Made by a program: the position numbers and the translations under genes
Notes under the pieces: generated by a model
Database searches by the model: none
What the model was told of the DNA's origin: nothing
Seen by the model: only the letters and a program-made list of their open reading frames with translations
Shown: one piece after another, positions 1 through 9,498 of the stretch
Numbering within the stretch: position 1 is the first letter of the stretch
Layout: each line of letters opens with the position of its first letter
Source: Verrucomicrobiota bacterium
Lineage (GTDB): Bacteria; Verrucomicrobiota; Verrucomicrobiia; Palsa-1439
DNA length: 64,000 bases
NCBI GenBank assembly: GCA_003152315.1
Contig: PLZV01000023.1
Location: 30,640-94,639 of the forward strand
Reading direction: 5' to 3'

Positions 1-2
1 GC

Positions 3-2855
3 GGCCTGGCGGTCACCATGACTTGGACAAATGGCAACGACGTCTGGAACAGCACGACGGCTTGGACAACGAACCAGTCCAGTGGTCAAGACCCAACGGA
101 TCCTGGGTTATCCAACGTTACTTGTATAGCGGGCGCCGTTACCAACGTCACCGCCACCTGCGTCGGCGGAACGGGCGGCTTCCCCTCAACTGCTGACACG
201 GCGCGCTTCACAAACGACACGAGTTATACTGTCAACGTCAGCGCCCCGACAACCGTCGGCTTCATTACATTCTCGAACACAGCGGGGGCGGTCACGCTGA
301 ATGCCGGTTCGTCTTCGCTGTCCATCACGGGCCGGTTCCGGATTGCCGATGGCGGCGCCACGTCGACGGTTGTTTGGGCGGGCGGGACTCTCAGCGCTGC
401 GAACAGCAGCCTGACGACACAAATTGGTAGTGCTAACAGCAATTCTGTGGGTGTTTTGATCGTAACCAATGGGACTGTGATCACTACGGGGAATGTGTCG
501 CTGGGCACACCCCTTACATCGGTCGGGAAGCTCATCATCAGCGGTCCCGGCGTCGTCACGAATGCCATCGGGCAACAACTGGCGTCGCCTTACGTCTTCA
601 GGGCGCGCACCCCCGGCAGCGAGATAATCATCACCAACGGCGGCAAGCTGTTTTGGGCCGGCGAAGTCAGGGTTGAGTCGAACAGTCTGATGCTCGTTTC
701 GGACACAAATAGCCTTTTGTATTGCACGAACAACCCGGTCGTCAGCAGCGCCCTCGCTTGCGGTGATCTAGAGGGCCCCGGCTGCAAGATGATCATCAGC
801 AACGGTGCGACAGTCTTTGCCGATGGCACCATCTCCATTGGCAGAAATAGCGGTTCCTCCAATACCGGGATTGTCGTCGGCGCCGGGTCCAAATTGATCT
901 CGTCGGCGATTGGGAATTTCGTCATTGGTGTTGGCAGTGCGACTGCCAGAGACAATTCCCTGACCGTTTATGACGGCGGTTATGTCGAATGCGGCGGCCC
1001 CTTCTTCTCCGTCCCTGGCGGTACCGTTACCAATGCCTCATTTTATATGGGGGGGGCGGGAGCCATTAGCACCGGTTTGGCGGTCGCAGTTCGCGGAAAT
1101 TCACAGGGACTGAACAGCTTGATCGTCGTGACAAACGCGGTGTTCACCTGCACTAAGATGTCAGTCCAGGGCAGCGGAAGCAACGCTCTGGCTGTCTTGT
1201 CCAAGGGAACGCTCAACGTCACCGCCTTCAGCACCTTCGAGACAAACGGTCTGAGTGTCGCCGCCGTGTCCGGTGCTCTCACGATCAACGCGGGCACCAT
1301 CAATGCCGTCAGCGGCACCAACGCCCTCGGTGTCACTATCGGCGGCAACGGCACGCTTACGGGCAACTCATTGACCATTACCAACGGGGGTAAGCTGCTA
1401 TCGGAGTTGGGCACCATCGGCCCAAACAGCTCTCTTAATACCGGAGTTGTCACCGGGGTTGGATCGATTTGGTCGAACTACACAGCCGGAGCCAGCTTTG
1501 TCAACTCGAATAGCCTTATTGTCGGCGGTGGCACCACGGCGAGCGGCAGCCGCAACTACTTGGCTGTTCAGAATGGCGCGACCCTTGTCAACAACGGCTC
1601 GCTGCAAATTGGTAACAGCGGCAGCTCCACGCTCAACTCGGTCCTCTTCGGCGGTCCCGGGGCGCCCGCGGTGATCATTAACAGTGGAATGGTAAATGTT
1701 GGTGGTGGCTCCGGGACATCTGGAAACTCACTGACAATTTCGAATGCCAGTTTGAATTGCGACACGCTCAACGTCGGCGGCGCTGGCACCAACAGAGTCA
1801 ACAACACGCTTGTTTTTAACGGCGGTACGATCTCAGCCAACTATGTTCGGGTTCGGCTGTCGAATACAGTTGTCTTCACCGCCGGCACACTCAGCGCCGG
1901 GGGTTTGGACATCGATCCCGGCGCCAACAACAGCAATGTCTTCGTCGTCGGCGATGGCACCAGCGCCGCCTACTACGACATGGCAGCGGGCGGCACCGGC
2001 TATCACGGCTTTAGTAATGGCGGTCTCGTTGTCACGAACGGCGCCTCCCTCCGTGGCAGCGGCACGCTGACCGGTACCATGACCGTGCTCGGCACGTTCG
2101 TGCCCGGGTTCGCCAATGCGGTCGGCTCGATTTTTACCAGCAACAGCCTTACCTTTGGAAGTTCGGCTGTGCTAAACTACGACTTGGGCACTGTGAGCGA
2201 CACGGCGACAATCAACGGCAATCTGGCCTTGGGCAACAGCATAGTGAACGTGACGGATTCGGGTGGGTTTGGCGCGGGGACGTATGTGTTGCTCACCCAC
2301 ACGAACACGGTGACGGCTCCGTCGGGAACATTGACGGTGGGCACGTTGCCCGCGGGATTCACCGCCACGGTTTCCAATGATGTGCCCACTGCCCGGGTCC
2401 TGCTGGTAGTGAGCGCCATCGGCGGTGGCGATCCGTACGCCACGTGGCTGACTCACTACGGTCTCACTGGCGGGAATGCATTGGGCACGGCCGATCCGGA
2501 TGCCGATGGCATGAGCAATACCAATGAGTTCCTGGCTGGTTTCAATCCGACCAGCAACGCAGCCTACCTACATGTCATTAGCGTTGTGAAATCTGGCAAC
2601 AACATGAACATCACGTACCTGGGCGCCAATGGGGACAGCACCTACTCGGGTGGGCCTGCCTCACGCACCAACGTGCTGGAGTTCACGACTGGCACGGTCA
2701 ACGGTAGTTACTCGACAAACAACTTCGCGAGCACCGGCCAAACCAACATTCTCAGCGGTGGCACAGGTGCGGGCGTGGTGACCAATATGGTGGACAGTGG
2801 TGGGGCGACGAACGCCCCGTCGCGGTACTATCGGGTACGCGTGCTAGTACCGTAA
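3..2855 (+). CDS. Large secreted beta-strand-repeat (autotransporter/pectin-lyase-like) protein, probably 5'-truncated by the window edge
   Basis: Continuous ORF with many G/N/T/S-rich repeats (LTITNGGKL, NSLTISN); reading frame stays open upstream of the ATG at 18; C-terminus DPDADGMSNTNEFLAG...RYYRVRVLVP. Confidence 0.75.
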   Translation, partial: GLAVTMTWTNGNDVWNSTTAWTTNQSSGQDPTDPGLSNVTCIAGAVTNVTATCVGGTGGFPSTADTARFTNDTSYTVNVSAPTTVGFITFSNTAGAVTLNAGSSSLSITGRFRIADGGATSTVVWAGGTLSAANSSLTTQIGSANSNSVGVLIVTNGTVITTGNVSLGTPLTSVGKLIISGPGVVTNAIGQQLASPYVFRARTPGSEIIITNGGKLFWAGEVRVESNSLMLVSDTNSLLYCTNNPVVSSALACGDLEGPGCKMIISNGATVFADGTISIGRNSGSSNTGIVVGAGSKLISSAIGNFVIGVGSATARDNSLTVYDGGYVECGGPFFSVPGGTVTNASFYMGGAGAISTGLAVAVRGNSQGLNSLIVVTNAVFTCTKMSVQGSGSNALAVLSKGTLNVTAFSTFETNGLSVAAVSGALTINAGTINAVSGTNALGVTIGGNGTLTGNSLTITNGGKLLSELGTIGPNSSLNTGVVTGVGSIWSNYTAGASFVNSNSLIVGGGTTASGSRNYLAVQNGATLVNNGSLQIGNSGSSTLNSVLFGGPGAPAVIINSGMVNVGGGSGTSGNSLTISNASLNCDTLNVGGAGTNRVNNTLVFNGGTISANYVRVRLSNTVVFTAGTLSAGGLDIDPGANNSNVFVVGDGTSAAYYDMAAGGTGYHGFSNGGLVVTNGASLRGSGTLTGTMTVLGTFVPGFANAVGSIFTSNSLTFGSSAVLNYDLGTVSDTATINGNLALGNSIVNVTDSGGFGAGTYVLLTHTNTVTAPSGTLTVGTLPAGFTATVSNDVPTARVLLVVSAIGGGDPYATWLTHYGLTGGNALGTADPDADGMSNTNEFLAGFNPTSNAAYLHVISVVKSGNNMNITYLGANGDSTYSGGPASRTNVLEFTTGTVNGSYSTNNFASTGQTNILSGGTGAGVVTNMVDSGGATNAPSRYYRVRVLVP

Positions 2856-2899
2856 CATGCCCATTGACTGGTAGCCACGTCGCTATCGGTAAGCCAATT

Positions 2900-4645
2900 A
2901 TGCATCGCAATCGGGTCAGTACATTCACCCTGGTTCACTCGGTGTTGCTCTGCCTCGCCGGCGCAACGGCTTGGGCACTCGACCCTGGCCAGCCGCCGGG
3001 AAGCAACTTTGATTTGAGTCATTGGAAAGAGCAACTCCCCACCTTAAACGGCGTCCTCACCTGTTCGGGGACCGGAGGCGTGGATGAGGTGAAACCACCC
3101 CAACTGCAGGCAGGCTTTACCAACGCGTATTTCTACACCGGATCGGACGGAGCGATGGTGTTCTGGGCGCCGATTAACGGCGCGACGACGAGCGGTAATA
3201 CAACGTCTCCGCGCTCCGAATTGCGTGAGGAGATGTCTCCTGGTTCCGACAGCCTGAACTGGATACTGTTCGGCACGCATATTCTGGATGCGCAGTGCAA
3301 AGTATTACAGGTGCCGACCAGCACCAAAGAAACCATTATCGGCCAAATCCACGCTCAAAGCGGTGCCGCCCTGCCAACAGTCAAGGTCGTCTACAATAAC
3401 GGCAAGGTTCATTCGACCATCAAGACCAACTCAACCGACGACAACAGCGACTTGGACTCCCCAACTGTGACCGTCGGGTTGAGCAACAGCATCACGTACG
3501 AAATCAAAGTCGTGAACGGCCTGGTTTCGGTTGTGATCAACGGTAAGACCAACTCGCTAAATGTTTTCCAGACCGACCCGAATTACACGAATGAAACGCA
3601 GTATTTCAAAGCCGGGGACTATTGCCAGGCCAATGCCTGCACAAACCCTTCAAACGACGGCGCCAAGGTTGCGTTTTACGCCGTGACATTGTTCCACGCT
3701 CCCAGCATCACCAACCAGCCCGCCAGCCAAGCGGTTTCCGTGGGGAGCAACGTTACGTTCAATGTCGGCGCGCTTGGCAATCCACCATTGTACTATGCCT
3801 GGCGGCTGAACGGCACGAACATCAATAACGCGACCAATGCCACCCTCGCGATCCCCAACGTGCAACTCACCAACGCGGGCACTTACTCTGTGGTCGTTAC
3901 CGACTCTGTCGGCACCGTCATCAGTGCCGTCACCAGCAGCAACGCCACATTGACCGTGGTTACACCTGCGCCTGTGGCCAGTTTCACCGCGAGTCCGACC
4001 AATGGTGCAGCGCCGCTGGCCGTGGCCTTTACGGATACCTCGTCGAACTCGCCCACGAACTGGTCTTGGACGTTTGGCGATACCGGCACGTCAACGTCGC
4101 AGAGCCCAAGCCACACGTACACCACGGCTGGCAGTTACACGGTGAGGTTGATCGCCAGCAACACGGGAGGTTCGGGTACCAATACCCAGACGGCCTTGAT
4201 CAGCGTTTACGACCCGTTTGCGTGGTGGCAGCTCCAGTACTTCGGCAGCACCAACAATAATCCGAACGCGGCACCGGGCGGGGACTACACCGGTACCGGT
4301 ATGAGCAACACCAATAAATTCCTGGTAGGCTTGAATCCCATCAGCCCTGCGGCGTACCTGCACATCATCAGCATCGCCAATACGAACACGGCAGACATCA
4401 ACGTGATTTATCTGGGGGCCAATGGCGACAGCACCTGGTCGCCGGGCATCGCGTCGCGCACCAATGTGCTGGAGTTCACGGCGGGCGCGGCTAGTGGCGA
4501 CTACTCGAATAACTTCGTGAGTGCCAACGTGACCAACATTCTCAGTGGCGGGACCGGAACCGGCTTCGTCACCAACATGGTCGATGCTGGCGGCGCGATC
4601 AATACGCCGTCGCGGTACTACCGGGTCCGCGTGCTGGTGCCTTGA
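2900..4645 (+). CDS. Polysaccharide lyase family 7 (alginate lyase) with Ig-like and PKD domains and a shared C-terminal domain
   Basis: PL7 motifs RSELRE, QIH and YFKAGDYCQ; signal peptide MHRNRVSTFTLVHSVLLCLAGATAWA; PKD segment VAFTDTSSNSPTNWSWTFGDTGTSTSQSPSHTYTTAGSYTV. Confidence 0.85.
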   Translation: MHRNRVSTFTLVHSVLLCLAGATAWALDPGQPPGSNFDLSHWKEQLPTLNGVLTCSGTGGVDEVKPPQLQAGFTNAYFYTGSDGAMVFWAPINGATTSGNTTSPRSELREEMSPGSDSLNWILFGTHILDAQCKVLQVPTSTKETIIGQIHAQSGAALPTVKVVYNNGKVHSTIKTNSTDDNSDLDSPTVTVGLSNSITYEIKVVNGLVSVVINGKTNSLNVFQTDPNYTNETQYFKAGDYCQANACTNPSNDGAKVAFYAVTLFHAPSITNQPASQAVSVGSNVTFNVGALGNPPLYYAWRLNGTNINNATNATLAIPNVQLTNAGTYSVVVTDSVGTVISAVTSSNATLTVVTPAPVASFTASPTNGAAPLAVAFTDTSSNSPTNWSWTFGDTGTSTSQSPSHTYTTAGSYTVRLIASNTGGSGTNTQTALISVYDPFAWWQLQYFGSTNNNPNAAPGGDYTGTGMSNTNKFLVGLNPISPAAYLHIISIANTNTADINVIYLGANGDSTWSPGIASRTNVLEFTAGAASGDYSNNFVSANVTNILSGGTGTGFVTNMVDAGGAINTPSRYYRVRVLVP

Positions 4646-4926
4646 ATATTACCTGGAGGAGTGCAGCCGCGAGGACTGAACGGCAACCAAACAGCAACAC
4701 CAAAGCCGCGTTCACGACTCGGTGAACAATCCCCGGCGGCGCTCTTCCTCATCGTTTCACAAGTTTTTCCTGAACTGCTTCCCGTAGCCCAATAATAACT
4801 TCTGGGCATTCCTCTCCCCTACTTTGAGGGTGTGAGTCAAGGCGAGGATTCTGCTGCTGTTATGCAGCAGCGTGGCCACGTCTCGATGAAGACCATGCCA
4901 AGGGGAACCGGCCGCAAAGATGACTG

Positions 4927-5742
4927 CTAACGTCCTTCCCAGAGAGACTGGCCAGCCGATGGCGGCGGGAAAGCCGCTTTCGCCTGGGTGAAAGTCACGT
5001 TGCGCACGCTGCCGTCAACATACAGGATGTTCATGGAGTCGGCGAGGTGGCGAAAGTCCAGCCAACTGCAGGCGGCGGGACCCCCTGAAGCCAGATCGTC
5101 CTTTGTGGCAGTTCCGCTCGAAGACTTCCACGGAGTGTTGGATTGGCAACTCGCGCTGCCGGGGGCGCCGGGATCCTGTTTACCCTCGATGACGAGCGGT
5201 GTCTCCGAGGGATTGGTCGTGTCAGCGGCCTCCAACCGCGGTTGCTGGGAGGTCAAGGTAGTAGTGGTTCCCGGTTTGATCCCCAGCATGGCCCCGGTAC
5301 ACGAGTAGGTTAAACTGAGATCCGAGTTGTTCGCGATTCCTGGAAACTTGGCGCTGGGGCAGTCAAAAACCCGATTGGGCGATGCGGTGCTGCCAGCGCC
5401 CTTCTGCGGCATGTACCGACCCAATAGTTTTGGCCAAGTCGGGACGCCGGTTCCACCGGATGGCGTCGGCATATATCCGTCGTCCTCGTCCGTGTAAAGA
5501 TGGATGGCTATAGAGATCTGGCGCAAGTTGGACACACAGACTGCCATTCGTCCCTTCTCACGAGCCTTATTGAGAGCAGGCAGGAGCATTGCCGCCAGGA
5601 TCCCGATGATGGCGATGACCACCAGCAATTCGATGAGCGTGAAGGCCCGCGTGTGTCGGCCGGCGGAACGGCGCTGTGGCTGGGTGTAACTTTGCTTCAT
5701 GGTTCTGTCTTTCCTTGAATCTGTCACGGTGTCATCCTTCAC
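4927..5742 (-). CDS. Prepilin-type N-terminal cleavage/methylation domain protein (DUF1559-like pseudopilin)
   Basis: [35 protein letters not shown]-terminal [14 protein letters not shown]. Confidence 0.88.
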   Translation of the reverse strand: MKDDTVTDSRKDRTMKQSYTQPQRRSAGRHTRAFTLIELLVVIAIIGILAAMLLPALNKAREKGRMAVCVSNLRQISIAIHLYTDEDDGYMPTPSGGTGVPTWPKLLGRYMPQKGAGSTASPNRVFDCPSAKFPGIANNSDLSLTYSCTGAMLGIKPGTTTTLTSQQPRLEAADTTNPSETPLVIEGKQDPGAPGSASCQSNTPWKSSSGTATKDDLASGGPAACSWLDFRHLADSMNILYVDGSVRNVTFTQAKAAFPPPSAGQSLWEGR

Positions 5743-5830
5743 CGCATCGAAGCCGTTGCATGCTACTATCCACGTATTTTACGGATTTTCGCCTTGCGGT
5801 CAACACTATTTTTGATAATTATTAATCCAT

Positions 5831-6937
5831 ATGCCGAGCTTCGAACTCTTACCAGCCCTGCCACTTGACCTAAATCCCGTATGGAGAAGTTATCGCGGTG
5901 GCAGTGTCCTGCGGGCTTTTCGAGGCCAACCCGGCACCGGAGACGACCATTTTCCCGAGGACTGGCTCGCCTCTACCGTCCTCGCCCGTAACGGCGAGCA
6001 TTCCCAGGGAGTGATGGAAGGATTGAGCCGAATTTCCGACGCCAACAGCAATCTGCTCATCGAATCGCTGAAACAGAGACCGGGGTTCTGGTTCGGACCG
6101 GGTCAAAGGGCCCACCAAGATTCACTCACTCTGGGCGTGCTGTGGAAACTACTTGATTCCGCGGTCCGCCTTCAATTCCAGGCGCACCCTGATGCTAGGT
6201 TCGCCCGCCGACATCTCAATTCCCCTGCTGGCAAGACGGAGTGTTGGTATATCCTCGGCACGCGCGGAGAAGCGTATGTTTATCTCGGCTTCCAACATTC
6301 ACCCTCTCGCGAAGCGTGGGCGCGCATGATTCGAGAACAGCGCGTGGAGGAAATGCTCGCATGTTTTGAAAAAATCCGCGTTCAGCCGGGCGATTGTTAC
6401 GTTGTTCCCGCTGGAACGCCGCACGCCATCGGCGCGGGCATTTTCATGATGGAGCTGATGGAGCCGACCGATTGGGTGGTTCGCTGCGAGACGACCAACG
6501 CTGGCGTCACGCTCCCGCCGGAAGCGTGTTTTATGGGACTCGACTTGGAAACCTGTATGGAGGTGTTTGATTATCGGGCTTACTCGGTCGCGAAAGTCAG
6601 ACGCACTTTTCAACAATCGCCACGAGAACTGGTTTGCACCAACGATTATTGCGAAGAGGAATTGATTGGGCCGACCTACCATGAATACTTTCGCTTGCAT
6701 CGGTTGCGCGGCCATGGCGACGCGAGTTGGCCAGGCGGTGAACTGATGCTGCTCATTGTCATAACCGGCGAAGCGAATTTACTGTGCGGTGGCCAGGGAC
6801 AGCCGGTGCGGGCCGGTCAAACGCTGCTGCTGCTGCCGGGCGCGGCGCAATCGTGGAACTGGACACAACCGTCGGGCGACTGGGAAATTCTCCTCGCCAA
6901 ATTGCCGGTGTTTCAGTCATCCTCCCATCACTCCTGA
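5831..6937 (+). CDS. Class I mannose-6-phosphate isomerase-like (cupin) protein
   Basis: FRGQPGTGDDHFPEDWLAST, KLLDSAVRLQFQAHPD, YVVPAGTPHAIGAGIFMMELMEPTDWVVR typical of ManA-like proteins. Confidence 0.75.
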   Translation: MPSFELLPALPLDLNPVWRSYRGGSVLRAFRGQPGTGDDHFPEDWLASTVLARNGEHSQGVMEGLSRISDANSNLLIESLKQRPGFWFGPGQRAHQDSLTLGVLWKLLDSAVRLQFQAHPDARFARRHLNSPAGKTECWYILGTRGEAYVYLGFQHSPSREAWARMIREQRVEEMLACFEKIRVQPGDCYVVPAGTPHAIGAGIFMMELMEPTDWVVRCETTNAGVTLPPEACFMGLDLETCMEVFDYRAYSVAKVRRTFQQSPRELVCTNDYCEEELIGPTYHEYFRLHRLRGHGDASWPGGELMLLIVITGEANLLCGGQGQPVRAGQTLLLLPGAAQSWNWTQPSGDWEILLAKLPVFQSSSHHS

Positions 6938-6942
6938 AATTC

Positions 6943-8724
6943 ATGCTCTCGAAATACGACTATCTGGTCATCGGGTTTTATTTTGCGTTCATGGCGATGA
7001 TCGGTTGGGTTTGCCGCAAGTTCATCGGCAATACGAGCGACTATTTTCGGGGGGGCGGCAAGATGCTGTGGTGGATGACCGGTTGCTCGGCGTTCGTCGG
7101 GCAGTTCAGCGCGTGGACCTTCACCGGCGCGGCGGGCAAGGCTTATCAGGACGGGCCGGTCATCATGGTGCTGTATTTTGCCAACGCCCTCGGTTTTTTC
7201 TGCAACTTTGCTTTCTTTGCGCCGCGGTTCCGTCAGATGCGCGTGATCACATCCATCCAGGCCGTGAAAGCGCGATTTGGCAACGGCAGCGAGCAGTTCT
7301 TTACGTGGGTGCAACTGCCCGTCGGTGTGCTCTACGCCGCCATCTGGCTGAGCGGTTTGGCTGTTTTCATTTCAGCGGCGTTCAACATGGACCTTTACCT
7401 GACGGTCATTGTCACGGGTTCGGTGGTGTTGATCATGGCGGTCATCGGCGGATCCTGGGCGGTTGCCGCGGGCGATTTTATCCAGACGCTCGTGCTGATG
7501 CCCATCACTCTGGTCACGGCGTTTCTGGCCATCGCGCAAGTCGGCGGGTGGGGTAGTTTTCTGGACAAACTGCCGCACCACCATCTGCATTGGACCGAGG
7601 GCGCGCGACCGGAAATCCTCTACCTGTGGATCATCGCCATCATCATCAAACAATTCACCTCCACCAACAATATGCTGGAGGCTTCGCGCTATCTGAACGC
7701 CAAGGACGGCCGGGAGGCCCGGAAAGGCGCGCTCCTGGGCTCGATCCTGTTCGTCGTGGGGCCCATCTTCTGGTTCATTCCGCCGATGGCGGCGAGGATT
7801 GTGCATCCTGATCTCCACACGGTTTTTCCGCACCTGAAGAATCCCGCGGAAGGCGCATTCGTCGTGGCTGGGTTGGACAACATGCCGGCCGGCATGCTCG
7901 GCTTGCTGATCAGCGGCATCTTCGGCGCCACCATGTCCAACATGGACATCGGCTTGAACAAGAACGCCGGCTTCTTTGTGAAGAATTTCTACCAGGTCCT
8001 CATCCGCCCGCGCGCGCCCGAGAAAGAGATGTTGATCGTCAGCAAGCTCGTGACCTTCCTGCTGGGTATCCTGGTGATCTCTGCGGCGCTGACCTTCAGC
8101 TCCGGGAAGAAACCGCTGTTTGATCTGATGCTGCAATTTGGCGGCTTGATCGCCTTACCCTACTGCATCCCGCTGATCTGGGGCACGCTCATCAAACGCG
8201 CGCCAGCCTGGGCCGGTTGGACGACGGTGCTGGTCGGTTTCGCAATTTCCTGGGCGGGAAATGAATATCTCACCGCCGACTGGCTCCAGAAGTTCATGGG
8301 CTGGAATGTGCCGTTGAGCGCGCGCGAATCTTCCGACTGGGTGCTGCTGCTGGGCGTTCTGCTCAACACCATCGTTTGTTCGGCCTGGTTCCTTGGCTCC
8401 TGCCTTTTCGCGAACACCCGCTCCGCACCGGAAAAGGAACGCGTGGACAGATTCTTCACGCAGATGCAGACACCCATTGACTTCCATAAAGAGGAAGGCG
8501 TGGGCAACGATGCGCAGCAATATCGTACTCTCGGGTTGATGTGCCTGATCTATGGCGTATTCATTTCATTGCTGCTACTCATCCCGAACTCGCCGCTCGG
8601 CCGGCTCGGGATGTTCACCTGCGCCGGCACGATGCTCGGCGTCGGCGGCTTGCTCTACTGGAATTACACACTCCTTCGGGTAAAAACCTTGCCCGACGTC
8701 ACACGGAAACAACCAACTCAATAA
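6943..8724 (+). CDS. Sodium:solute symporter (SSS) family transporter
   Basis: Multi-TM protein starting MLSKYDYLVIGFYFAFMAMIGW; TSDYFRGGGKMLWWMTGCSAFVGQFSAWTFTGAAG; start moved from 6784 because this ATG follows the upstream stop. Confidence 0.85.
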   Translation: MLSKYDYLVIGFYFAFMAMIGWVCRKFIGNTSDYFRGGGKMLWWMTGCSAFVGQFSAWTFTGAAGKAYQDGPVIMVLYFANALGFFCNFAFFAPRFRQMRVITSIQAVKARFGNGSEQFFTWVQLPVGVLYAAIWLSGLAVFISAAFNMDLYLTVIVTGSVVLIMAVIGGSWAVAAGDFIQTLVLMPITLVTAFLAIAQVGGWGSFLDKLPHHHLHWTEGARPEILYLWIIAIIIKQFTSTNNMLEASRYLNAKDGREARKGALLGSILFVVGPIFWFIPPMAARIVHPDLHTVFPHLKNPAEGAFVVAGLDNMPAGMLGLLISGIFGATMSNMDIGLNKNAGFFVKNFYQVLIRPRAPEKEMLIVSKLVTFLLGILVISAALTFSSGKKPLFDLMLQFGGLIALPYCIPLIWGTLIKRAPAWAGWTTVLVGFAISWAGNEYLTADWLQKFMGWNVPLSARESSDWVLLLGVLLNTIVCSAWFLGSCLFANTRSAPEKERVDRFFTQMQTPIDFHKEEGVGNDAQQYRTLGLMCLIYGVFISLLLLIPNSPLGRLGMFTCAGTMLGVGGLLYWNYTLLRVKTLPDVTRKQPTQ

Positions 8725-8729
8725 CTATT

Positions 8730-9491
8730 ATGGGAAACCTCAACGGAAAACGCGCACTCGTCACGGGTGGCGGCCAGGGACTTGGATACAGCATCGTGGA
8801 ACAGTTGCTCACCGCCGGCGCGGACGTGGCCGTCCACTATTTCTCCAGCGAGACCGGCGCTCGCGAACTGGAGGCGCTGGCGCAAAAACGTGGTCGCCGG
8901 GCCGAAGTGTTTCGCGCCGATTTGACGAAAGAAACCGAAGCCGCCGCGCTGGTGGTTAGCGCCACGAAGTTTCTCGGCGGCCTCGACGTGTTGGTGAACA
9001 ATGCGGGCGATCTCGTCGAGCGGCGCACAATCCAGGAAGTGGACGCCGCGTTTTGGGAACGGGTCATCAATGTGAACGTCACCTCGATGCTGTGGGTCAC
9101 GCGCGCCGCCGTGCCGTGGCTGGAAAAGGCCGGGCAAGCCAGCATTGTAAATCTTTCCTCGCTGGCCGGTCGCAAAGGCGGTCATCCTGGCTCCCTTGTT
9201 TACTCCACGGCCAAGGGCGCGGTGCTCACGTGGACGCGGGCGCTTGCCACCGAGCTCGCTCCCCGGGGAATTCGCGTGAACTGCGTCGCGCCGGGTTTCA
9301 TTCTCGGCACGAGGTTTCACGAGACGCATACTTCCGAGGACAGCGCGAAGCAGACCATTAAGGGTATCCCGCTAGGCCGCGCGGGCTCACCGGAGGACAT
9401 CGCGCGTGCCGTGGTTTATCTGGCCTCGGAATTTGACGGGTTCATTACCGGTGCGACCCTCGACATCAACGGTGGCGTTTATGCGGCGTAA
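8730..9491 (+). CDS. SDR family oxidoreductase (candidate 4-deoxy-erythro-hexoseulose uronate reductase from context)
   Basis: RALVTGGGQGLG cofactor motif, NNAG, YSTAKGA catalytic YxxxK, C-terminal GATLDINGG. Confidence 0.88.
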   Translation: MGNLNGKRALVTGGGQGLGYSIVEQLLTAGADVAVHYFSSETGARELEALAQKRGRRAEVFRADLTKETEAAALVVSATKFLGGLDVLVNNAGDLVERRTIQEVDAAFWERVINVNVTSMLWVTRAAVPWLEKAGQASIVNLSSLAGRKGGHPGSLVYSTAKGAVLTWTRALATELAPRGIRVNCVAPGFILGTRFHETHTSEDSAKQTIKGIPLGRAGSPEDIARAVVYLASEFDGFITGATLDINGGVYAA

Positions 9492-9498
9492 TCGACCC

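Noticed and set aside
7372-8136. 254-aa minus-strand ORF
   Set aside because: Antisense shadow of the SSS transporter; no family signal.
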